Shown here: piece after piece, positions 1 through 5,836 of the stretch
How the letters are laid out: each line of letters begins with the position of its first letter
Position numbering within the stretch: position 1 is the first letter of the stretch
From: Bacteroidia bacterium
GTDB lineage: Bacteria > Bacteroidota > Bacteroidia > Chitinophagales > Saprospiraceae
Assembly (NCBI GenBank): GCA_030432855.1
Contig: JAUILM010000398.1
Span: 1-5,836, forward strand
Reading direction: 5' to 3'
Length of the DNA stretch: 5,836 bases
Position numbers and translations under genes: made by a program
Notes under the pieces: model-generated
What the model was told of the DNA's origin: nothing
The model's database searches: none
Seen by the model: the letters and a program-made list of their open reading frames with translations, nothing else

Positions 1-334
1 TGTCTTTTACTTCCATGAACGGCTGTCCCGCTTTTACACGATCACCCAATTTGTAGGGACGATTATATTCCGGATGATTTTTTAAATGAAATTCTCCACC
101 CAGCTGGGCTACCATTTCCATTTCCTGGTCGGCCATTGCATTTCCGGTGGCAATCGTGTAACGTGAAAGCTTATCTGGTTTTATCTCAATGACTGAGACC
201 GGCGCCGCGATATCAATGCTTGGGCTTTGTTCCTCCTGTTGATCGCAAGCTACTATTGTCAGCAAGGCGAAGGCGATCAAGTATATATGGTTTTTCACAA
301 TCGAATGTTTTTCTAAATTAAATTCTGATGTCAT
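1..334 (-). CDS. HlyD-family periplasmic adaptor (membrane fusion) lipoprotein, N-terminal part
   Basis: Partial gene: the first 111 codons are present and the rest lies beyond the left edge. From the ATG at 334 the product has a hydrophobic segment (about residues 17-28) ending in IVAC with Cys30, a type II signal-peptide lipobox, so the mature protein should be a lipid-anchored periplasmic protein. After an acidic/Gln-rich linker (DQQEEQ) comes a strand-rich stretch with the pattern ATGNAMADQEMEMVAQLGG and then YKLGDRVKAGQPFMEVKD. The GD-V-x-x-G core is characteristic of the first half of the biotinyl-lipoyl-like domain of HlyD/AcrA adaptors, which bridge an inner-membrane transporter to a TolC channel. 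The ATG lies 2 nt after the stop of the TolC-like gene (TAA AG ATG), which suggests translational coupling. An in-frame GTG at 298 would give a shorter, more typical signal (MKNHIYLIAFALLTIVAC) and sits behind an A/T-rich stretch, so the true start is unsettled. The downstream half (hairpin, beta-barrel) cannot be judged. The family call is fairly secure. Whether it serves the ABC permease here or a further transporter off the left edge is inference. Confidence 0.85.
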   Translation of the reverse strand, partial: MTSEFNLEKHSIVKNHIYLIAFALLTIVACDQQEEQSPSIDIAAPVSVIEIKPDKLSRYTIATGNAMADQEMEMVAQLGGEFHLKNHPEYNRPYKLGDRVKAGQPFMEVKD

Positions 335-336
335 CT

Positions 337-1836
337 TTATTCTCGCTCCAGGGCTAATGAAACGGGTTCCTGTTTCTCCCAGTCGTACAAGGTCAAAATC
401 TTCAAATCAAGCAATTGGCTTTTATAATTGATTAGTGCCTGGGCTAACTCTATTTTTTTACTGGACAATTGGGTTTGAAACTGATTCAGCTCTATACCTG
501 TCAAATCCCCATTGAGATATCTTTCGAGATTGATCTCATAAGTTCGCTCCGCATTTTCTACATTCTTTCGGGCAATTTCGATTCGGGGCATCTGCGTTTG
601 AACACTTCGAAAAGCACTCCGAATATCCATCCGGATCGTTTGCTCATCTTGTTGCAGGTCCAGCCTCTGACTCTTCATCGAGACTTCCACAGCCTGAATT
701 CGTTCTTTCCTTTCACCCCAATCCCATATGGGGAGATTGAATGAAATCCCAACACTGGGGTTACTGGTTGGAGATTGATAGATATCGTTGAGTACTTCGT
801 TATCACCAAATATTCCCAATGTCAATTGAAGATCGGCTCTAAATTCATTCATGGACTTCGTCCTTTCCAACTCAAAGAATGATTTTTCAATTTCAATTCT
901 TCGTTGTCGAAGTTCCAGGCGTGAATTCAATGCATAATCCACCGCCTTCTCTAAATCAACCATAACCGGCTCGGCCTCAAGTTCTGTCATCACCTGAATG
1001 TCCTCATCCAGATCCATCCCAATTTCCCGTTTAAATCGTTCCTCTGCGTTAGCCAGGGCAAGCTCATTGTCTTGAATGGATAGCTGGGCATTCGCAAAAT
1101 TCAGTTCCGCCTGGTATAATTCTTCCCTGGCCAGTAAACTAGCCTCCACCTTGATTTTTATGATGTCGTAATTATTGGAGGTATTTTCTAATTCTTCACG
1201 GGAGATATCCAAATTGAGCTGGGCCAAATACACATCAAAGAATTGGCTGGTAATCGTCTTCTCCAAATTCAACCGCTGGATCGCATAATTTAAATTTGCA
1301 TTTTCATAGTTGAGCTGTAGCTCATCTAATGCCATTTGTCGACGGTTGTAAGTGAACAGTGGCTGATTGAAAGAGATGTACAGATTGTTGGAAAATGCCT
1401 TATTGGAATTTTCACTAAAGTTTTCAATAGCCGTTTGATTATTTCGCCAACCGAAGACATTGTACAACCCCACGGTACCCCCTGTACTTAAAATGGGCTG
1501 CTCCACCTGAAATGTGCCTCTGGAGAAAGTCTCCGTGTTAGTAAACCACTGTGAAAACTGATTGTCAAACCTTCGACTGTTGCTAAAACTAAATGGCTCC
1601 AGGGTAAGTGAAAATCTGGATTTCAAGGAAGCTCTTTCCGCACGCAAATTATGCTGATACTGTTCTACCGTCAGCAAGGATTGCTGGATGGACGGACTAC
1701 CGGCTTCCGCAATCTCCATGGCACGCTGTAAGGTCATCGGTGTTTGTGCATAAATATAAGTATTGACCAAAAGAAATAGCCCCACCATGCCGCCAGGGAA
1801 CAGGCTTAGTAAGTCAATAAATGTAAGTCTGTACAT
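337..1836 (-). CDS. TolC-family outer-membrane efflux protein
   Basis: Complete 499-residue protein, in the usual length range for TolC/OEP channels. An N-terminal hydrophobic stretch (about residues 17-30, ending TYIYA before QTP) fits a Sec signal peptide. There is no cysteine, so this is not a lipoprotein-type channel. Two OEP repeats are visible. The first starts at MTLQRAMEIAEAGSPSIQQS (34-53) and includes heptad-like helices at about 165-275. The second starts at VDLEKAVDYALNSRLELRQR (293-312) and includes the family's beta-strand/turn motif FNLPIWDWGERKERIQ (366-381), then long Gln/Glu/Arg-rich helices to about residue 480. Such proteins trimerise into an outer-membrane barrel with a periplasmic alpha-helical tunnel that docks onto HlyD-type adaptors. 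The start ATG is 20 nt after the permease stop with no Shine-Dalgarno sequence, as is common in Bacteroidota. An internal ATG (Met17) would remove the only basic residue of the signal (Arg3), so the first ATG is preferred. The gene sits between the permease and the adaptor in one operon, so the three products probably assemble together. Confidence 0.93.
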   Translation of the reverse strand: MYRLTFIDLLSLFPGGMVGLFLLVNTYIYAQTPMTLQRAMEIAEAGSPSIQQSLLTVEQYQHNLRAERASLKSRFSLTLEPFSFSNSRRFDNQFSQWFTNTETFSRGTFQVEQPILSTGGTVGLYNVFGWRNNQTAIENFSENSNKAFSNNLYISFNQPLFTYNRRQMALDELQLNYENANLNYAIQRLNLEKTITSQFFDVYLAQLNLDISREELENTSNNYDIIKIKVEASLLAREELYQAELNFANAQLSIQDNELALANAEERFKREIGMDLDEDIQVMTELEAEPVMVDLEKAVDYALNSRLELRQRRIEIEKSFFELERTKSMNEFRADLQLTLGIFGDNEVLNDIYQSPTSNPSVGISFNLPIWDWGERKERIQAVEVSMKSQRLDLQQDEQTIRMDIRSAFRSVQTQMPRIEIARKNVENAERTYEINLERYLNGDLTGIELNQFQTQLSSKKIELAQALINYKSQLLDLKILTLYDWEKQEPVSLALERE

Positions 1837-1856
1837 GATTGTATCATTTTATTTCA

Positions 1857-4800
1857 TCAATCCATTTTTACCAATTTGATCGCATCGGCAAAAATGGCTC
1901 GTAGTTTCGTTTCATTAGTCAGGGAGATAGTGACTGTATCGGACGAGAAAGTATAATCTCCCAAAGATGTCCATCCAGTCGGACTCTGTCTACTTAATTC
2001 GATGGTAGGTCGGTCCGTGCCATTTTGATGAGGTATCGTAAACTGATAGGTTCCCCGAGTGTCCCGATTCCATCCAAAAGACTCATCCTTATAAACATGG
2101 TAATAGACATCATACTGTCCCGGCTCGGCAATGGGAATATTCCATGAAGCGACTTTAGATCCATCACCTGCCTTTATATAAAATGCGGACCGGACAAAAT
2201 CTCCAAAAAATTCATCACTGGTTGTCGCTGTCCAGTTTAATGGGGGACGCCAAACTCTCGTACCTTTATATTTAAAGCCCTCTTCCTGATTGGGTTTTAG
2301 CCACTTTCGCAAGCGGCTTACTTCTTCGAAATGCGTAAATTCAAAATTGGGATCCTCATTGTCAATAATTATCTCTCCTTTATTTACAAGTACCAACGGT
2401 TCAGCAATGACTGATTCTCCTGCCACCGCATTCCTGGCATTACTTTTACCAACTTGTTCAAAGGAATACTCAATTTGATTGGGTAGGTTTCCGGAACTCA
2501 ATGTGTTAAAGTGGATGCCGGTGGGCTCGTCGGTGGTTAAATAATAGACTTCCTTGGTTTGACCAGGCTCGAGATACAGTAAATTTTCTGTGTCTTCATC
2601 CGGGGTAAGAGTGACTTTGATCACCCCCTCCGTAGATCCCTCATTAGTGGCCTGAAAACTCACCCGGATCATTTCTTTGTTGCCGGCAAATACTACTTCT
2701 GCAACAGGTGTACTAATCCGATAGCGGGACAGCTGAATCTCATTAAACCATTGATCCATATGGTCTGACAAGTCTACTCCAAATTCATTTTGCAGTCTCT
2801 CATTAAAATATTCGAAGGGAAGGTTCTGAAAGCGTGTTTCCACCAATAAATCACCTATAAACTCACGAAACTGATCCGTATTAGCCTTGGCCTGTATCAA
2901 AGAAAACAAGGTCTCACCTTTTAATTCGATGACATTATCAATCAACTCCTGATTTTCCTGTAGGTTGAGTATCTCGGCGAAGGTCTTTTCCTGGAGCACC
3001 ATATTTGCCAATTCATTCTGTGTCGATCCACTATTTCGCCGAACCCAATCCGGCCCTTCATTTTCCACACCTCTGAGATAGGATTCAAACACCCGATTCA
3101 GCACCGGCCAACGTTCCGAATCCAGATTATTGCACATTTCATAAAATTGCACAAACTGGTAGAATGGATTGATGGTTTCATTGATAACAGTACCTTGAAT
3201 AGTGGAGTTAGTATGTACAATCTTAAATCGATAAAATTGATCTAAAAATTGATTTAACACCATGATTTGCATTTCCTCAGGTGTCTTGCTTCTATTATTT
3301 CGCCAGTTTCGTTGCCTTTTTACTGACCCATTGAAATCGTTCCTTCTACTGACCAGTCCCTTTTCCGGAAAGTACAATAGCCCAGGTTGATTATTTTGAT
3401 GAACAGAAGTCCAGGTACGATCGTATGATTTAAAATTTCCCGGAACTTCTACAATTGAAAATTCAGCAAAGGGGTATTTCAAATCCGACTTGCGTTCAAA
3501 ATCACGTAAACGCTCCAGGATAATTGACGGTAAGGTATCCCGGATATCAGCAAATGCATCATTAAAATAATCATGCCCTTCTATATGATACACCGAGAAC
3601 TCCAGGCTGTCAACTATTAGACTCTTCTTCTCGTAATGTCCGATGGAAATTGACAACTGGGGCAAGGCATGATCAAAATCAAATGTATAGTTGTCTTCAG
3701 AAGTCTCACGACACTCCCCGATCGAAACCGGAACCAGACCAGGAAGGGTCTTAACGACCAATGAATAATTGATAAAGTCTTTGCGAAACCAGGATGCACT
3801 TTCTGTACTGTATCCTACACCGGATTGCAGATACCACTGCGCCTCGGGAGTCAGCAATAAAAAGTCAGGCTCCATATAGGCATATGTCCGACCAATGTCA
3901 AATAAATAATCATCGGGCCGCTCGAATTTATGCTTAGGGTCTACATCTATGAACATTGCATTCAAATCAATGTCCCCGGAATAATTTACCTGCAAATTAA
4001 TATCCTTACCGGCAGGAATTATGGAATCAAATTTCACAAACAGCAGATGCAACTTCCGGTCAAATGCTACTGGCTCACCAAATGCCGTGATCGTATGCAC
4101 ATCTAAACCCGGATTCAAATTAAAAACGAATTGGTCACTGTCCGTTTTACTTACCCCGGATATTGTGGCCTCAACTCGTATTTCATCCTCACCTTGTGTA
4201 AGCAATATTTTATGATCGTTAATATCCATCTGAGCGAAAGATAGGTGCTCATTATTTAAAGCAATCATTCGTTCTGGCGTTTCAACACTCGTATTGAATC
4301 GATCTACATGAAGGTATCCCAAATACATGCCTGCTCCTACAAATCCTACGGCGAAAATCGCCGATAGCGTATTATGAATCCATGACTGTCGGAGCCTCTT
4401 CAATAAAAGAATGGATATAAAGATAAAGCCGAGCCCAAAACACGTATACATACCTCGCAGTGTCCATATCGTCTCCCAGTCTCCAAAACCAGTGATTTGG
4501 GAATGAAACATGGGCAGGTAAAACGTCATATAATCGAAGAGGTAATTATATGAACTCTTCAGATATATTAAACTGGAAAGAATGTAACCTATCAGCAACA
4601 CAAATGTCAATGCCTGGTTGCGTACAATACTCATCACAAAAGAAGATAAGCCGACGATGAATACCAATGTTGGAACGGAGATCAACAGGGGATAATATAG
4701 AAATGCATGCCAATCGATATAGGTGTTTTTTGCCAGCGCATTAAACACCAGGCTCAGCAGCAGTGCTACTACATTCACCAGAAGGAAAATGGATAAAATA

Positions 4801-5132
4801 CTCCACGATTTTCCCAGAACATAACTCGCGTTACTCATGGAGCGCACATAAAAGACTTCTGTAGTATCCTGCTTACTGTCTCTCTTAATAAATTCGCAAG
4901 ACAGAAAAACAGCAATAACCGCCTGTCCGATATTTAAAATAAATATAGTAGCATACGGTATATTCGAGGGGACGGCTCGAAAAATCCAATTTCGATTGCC
5001 CACTTCTGATATTTCAGCCATATGAAATACAAAGAGCATAAAAAGTGTCAATGCTGAGAATATTCGAAAGAACCAACTTCGCAGGAGGATTTTTCGCTCG
5101 TATTTCGCTATGGTAAATAAAGTACCGGGCAT
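1857..5132 (-). CDS. ABC-2 type permease fused to degenerate M1-peptidase-like and golvesin-type domains
   Basis: Complete 1091-residue protein, far longer than a plain ABC-2 permease (about 250-400 residues). Hydrophobic segments lie near residues 20-38, 60-79, 110-133, 146-170, 174-191, 228-245 and 256-274. Six match an ABC-2 permease core; the seventh should place everything after about 275 in the periplasm. Residues about 285-520 resemble the N-terminal beta domain of M1 aminopeptidases, including SVYHIEGHDYF and the following FSIVEVP strand (558-564). Residues about 520-805 resemble the catalytic and helical part, ending in the family-like FGVDLSDHMDQWFNEIQLSRY. No HEXXH exists anywhere: NQFLD (627-631) occupies the expected place and Glu652 the place of the third zinc ligand. 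A beta-sandwich-like region follows (about 806-890). The last 147 residues match the golvesin/xanthan-lyase C-terminal domain style, with GWTSLGDYTF and the closing FADAIKLV. The protein presumably homodimerises with the ATPase encoded 36 nt upstream. Similar permease/M1 fusions are known in Bacteroidota. Substrate unknown, and loss of peptidase activity is inferred. Confidence 0.88.
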   Translation of the reverse strand: MPGTLFTIAKYERKILLRSWFFRIFSALTLFMLFVFHMAEISEVGNRNWIFRAVPSNIPYATIFILNIGQAVIAVFLSCEFIKRDSKQDTTEVFYVRSMSNASYVLGKSWSILSIFLLVNVVALLLSLVFNALAKNTYIDWHAFLYYPLLISVPTLVFIVGLSSFVMSIVRNQALTFVLLIGYILSSLIYLKSSYNYLFDYMTFYLPMFHSQITGFGDWETIWTLRGMYTCFGLGFIFISILLLKRLRQSWIHNTLSAIFAVGFVGAGMYLGYLHVDRFNTSVETPERMIALNNEHLSFAQMDINDHKILLTQGEDEIRVEATISGVSKTDSDQFVFNLNPGLDVHTITAFGEPVAFDRKLHLLFVKFDSIIPAGKDINLQVNYSGDIDLNAMFIDVDPKHKFERPDDYLFDIGRTYAYMEPDFLLLTPEAQWYLQSGVGYSTESASWFRKDFINYSLVVKTLPGLVPVSIGECRETSEDNYTFDFDHALPQLSISIGHYEKKSLIVDSLEFSVYHIEGHDYFNDAFADIRDTLPSIILERLRDFERKSDLKYPFAEFSIVEVPGNFKSYDRTWTSVHQNNQPGLLYFPEKGLVSRRNDFNGSVKRQRNWRNNRSKTPEEMQIMVLNQFLDQFYRFKIVHTNSTIQGTVINETINPFYQFVQFYEMCNNLDSERWPVLNRVFESYLRGVENEGPDWVRRNSGSTQNELANMVLQEKTFAEILNLQENQELIDNVIELKGETLFSLIQAKANTDQFREFIGDLLVETRFQNLPFEYFNERLQNEFGVDLSDHMDQWFNEIQLSRYRISTPVAEVVFAGNKEMIRVSFQATNEGSTEGVIKVTLTPDEDTENLLYLEPGQTKEVYYLTTDEPTGIHFNTLSSGNLPNQIEYSFEQVGKSNARNAVAGESVIAEPLVLVNKGEIIIDNEDPNFEFTHFEEVSRLRKWLKPNQEEGFKYKGTRVWRPPLNWTATTSDEFFGDFVRSAFYIKAGDGSKVASWNIPIAEPGQYDVYYHVYKDESFGWNRDTRGTYQFTIPHQNGTDRPTIELSRQSPTGWTSLGDYTFSSDTVTISLTNETKLRAIFADAIKLVKMD
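1860..2300 (-). other. Golvesin/xanthan-lyase-type C-terminal domain of the permease
   Basis: This is a domain-level entry for residues about 945-1091 of the permease fusion. The segment is rich in aromatic residues and strands (WRPPLNW, GQYDVYYHVY, GWTSLGDYTF) and ends in FADAIKLVKMD, just before the stop. The pairing of a GW-x-x-LG-x-Y-x-F strand with a final ADA-hydrophobic motif is what I associate with the golvesin C-terminal-like domain. That domain is usually found at the end of secreted polysaccharide lyases, peptidases and surface proteins, and is thought to bind carbohydrate or aid surface attachment. The match comes from motif memory, not from a profile search. Confidence 0.72.
3177..3254 (-). 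other. Degenerate zinc-peptidase site in the permease's M1-like domain
   Basis: This covers residues 627-652 of the permease fusion. Peptidase-active M1 domains, including those fused to Bacteroidota ABC permeases, carry HExxH followed by aromatic residues and, about 19 residues on, a Glu zinc ligand. Here the helix reads VLNQFLDQFYRF (625-636), so the His, Glu and His positions are Asn627, Gln628 and Asp631, while two aromatics still follow at 633-634. Glu652 in TIQGTVINETINPF corresponds to the third ligand and is kept, with one or two extra residues of spacing. The alignment is by eye and from memory of the family. The absence of HEXXH from the whole protein is directly visible. Confidence 0.65.
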
Positions 5133-5168
5133 TTCAATTTACGTAAAGTCTTCAGCGATATGCTGGCT

Positions 5169-5836
5169 TTAAGCTTCGATCTTTTTTAAAGTGTGTTCGA
5201 CAAAATAGACATATGCATGCTCAAGATTGGGTTGTATGGGTTCGGCCTCATATCCAACCACCTCATCCGCTACCACCGTGATCTTCCAGCCTTCCTTCAT
5301 CATCACAGTAGCGACTACTTCATATTTTTGATTGACTTCCAAATATTCCTTTTCGCTGGCATAAATGGACCAGACATGACCTTTTGCCTGCCGCACCAGC
5401 TCATCCGGTGGTCCGGAGAACGCAATCTGCCCCTTATTCAAAAGCGCCATATGCTCGCACATACTGGAAATGTCCGCCACAATATGCGTAGAGAGGATGA
5501 TGCTGACGTCCTGCGAGCCCAATCGAGCCAATAGGTTACGAAATCGGATTCTCTCTTCCGGATCGAGACCCGTAGTGGGTTCATCAACAATGATAATTTT
5601 GGGATCATTGATCAATGCCTGAGCGATCCCCAACCGCCGCTTCATGCCCCCGGAAAGTTTGCCGGCTTTTCGGCTCCGCACATCAAAAAGTCCGACATCT
5701 TCCAATAACCGGTCGACTGCCTCATTACGCTTTCGCCGGCTGTTCATACCCGCTAATCGGGCCGCATAATCGAGAAATTCATAGGTTTTAAGGTTAGAGA
5801 AAAACGTAAAATCCTGAGGTAAATAGCCCAACATAC
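5169..5836 (-). CDS. ABC transporter ATP-binding protein, 5'-truncated by the window edge
   Basis: The C-terminal 221 residues are present plus two bases of the preceding codon; the reading frame is open to the right edge. The Met at 5834-5832 is internal, because it lies immediately before the Q-loop (GYLPQDF), a point normally about 75-90 residues into an ABC ATPase. The Walker A motif therefore lies outside the window. Counting from that Met, visible motifs are Q-loop Gln7, signature LSGGMKRR (60-67), Walker B KIIIVDEP (79-86) with catalytic Glu85, D-loop GLDP (89-92) and switch His117 in STHIV. After the nucleotide-binding core, about 80 residues (from roughly 140) form a mixed alpha/beta tail like the C-terminal extension of many ABC-2 exporter ATPases. 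All catalytic motifs in view are intact, so the subunit should hydrolyse ATP in the cytoplasm and power the permease encoded just downstream. It resembles the broad CcmA/NatA/GldA-type export class, but I cannot assign a specific name or substrate. Confidence 0.95.
   Translation of the reverse strand, partial: MLGYLPQDFTFFSNLKTYEFLDYAARLAGMNSRRKRNEAVDRLLEDVGLFDVRSRKAGKLSGGMKRRLGIAQALINDPKIIIVDEPTTGLDPEERIRFRNLLARLGSQDVSIILSTHIVADISSMCEHMALLNKGQIAFSGPPDELVRQAKGHVWSIYASEKEYLEVNQKYEVVATVMMKEGWKITVVADEVVGYEAEPIQPNLEHAYVYFVEHTLKKIEA

Larger units (their letters stand above)
1..5836 (-). other. Tripartite ABC exporter operon (interior)
   Basis: Four genes in the same direction with gaps of 36 nt (ATPase to permease), 20 nt (permease to TolC-like) and 2 nt (TolC-like to adaptor) leave no room for internal promoters or terminators, so they are probably one transcript. 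The set supplies every layer of an envelope-spanning machine: cytoplasmic motor, inner-membrane permease with a large periplasmic part, periplasmic adaptor and outer-membrane channel. Promoter and terminator must lie outside the window, on the right and left respectively. Further genes, such as another transporter subunit after the adaptor, cannot be excluded. Confidence 0.82.

Noticed and set aside
469..744. Plus-strand open frame of 91 codons.
   Set aside because: It lies opposite the TolC-like gene, whose OEP repeats are clear, and its translation shows no recognisable motif or gene-like start context.
1837..1856. Possible small upstream ATG (1847) between permease and TolC-like genes.
   Set aside because: It is in a different frame from the TolC-like gene, ends after a dozen or so codons, and has no supporting start context.
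3573..3587. HIEGH (residues 516-520 of the permease), which looks like a His-x-x-x-His metal motif.
   Set aside because: It lacks Glu at the second position and sits in a predicted strand about 110 residues before the expected zinc helix, at a place where the M1-like family commonly has a Gly-His before its central domain. It is not a HEXXH.
3617..3799. Minus-strand 60-codon frame inside the permease gene in another frame.
   Set aside because: It overlaps the continuous permease frame, which has family-like sequence on both sides, so there is no sign of a frameshift or nested gene.
5153..5165. Small inverted repeat CAGC-gatat-GCTG in the ATPase-permease gap.
   Set aside because: A four-base-pair stem with no T-run is too weak to call a terminator or regulatory hairpin.
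5193..5534. Plus-strand open frame of 113 codons.
   Set aside because: It lies wholly opposite the ATPase region that carries the Walker B and switch-His motifs. It is an antisense shadow.
5832..5834. ATG that could be taken as the start of the ATPase gene.
   Set aside because: It lies directly before the Q-loop, so the protein would lack Walker A. The frame stays open to the window edge, so the gene is truncated by the window and not short.

Overview
The window is one block of four co-directional genes, all on the minus strand and transcribed from the right edge to the left edge. In transcription order they are: an ABC transporter ATPase (5' end beyond the right edge), a very large ABC-2 type permease with a long extracytoplasmic extension, a TolC-type outer-membrane efflux protein, and the first 111 codons of a HlyD-type lipoprotein adaptor (3' end beyond the left edge). 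Gaps between genes are 36, 20 and 2 nt. I see no promoter, terminator, RNA gene, repeat array or mobile element, and no gene-free stretch longer than 36 nt, so the window looks like the interior of a single operon.

The protein styles point to Bacteroidota, probably a Cytophagales-like marine or soil lineage. The reasons are: starts preceded by A/T-rich sequence rather than Shine-Dalgarno motifs, moderate-to-low GC, a lipoprotein adaptor, an ABC-2 permease fused to an M1-aminopeptidase-like domain, and a golvesin/xanthan-lyase-type C-terminal domain. This taxonomic call is an inference from architecture, not a database result.

Together the genes read as a tripartite export or envelope-remodelling machine. 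A cytoplasmic ATPase drives a (presumably homodimeric) inner-membrane permease, and an adaptor and an outer-membrane channel are made from the same transcript. The substrate cannot be read from the sequence.

The most interesting element is the permease. After about seven membrane segments it carries roughly 815 residues predicted to be periplasmic. These comprise an M1-peptidase-like module, a beta-sandwich-like segment and a golvesin-type C-terminal domain. The M1-like module has no HEXXH. At the position where the family has its zinc helix it reads NQFLD (residues 627-631), followed by a retained Glu652 where the third zinc ligand would be. It therefore looks like a pseudo-peptidase turned into a binding or docking domain on an ABC exporter.
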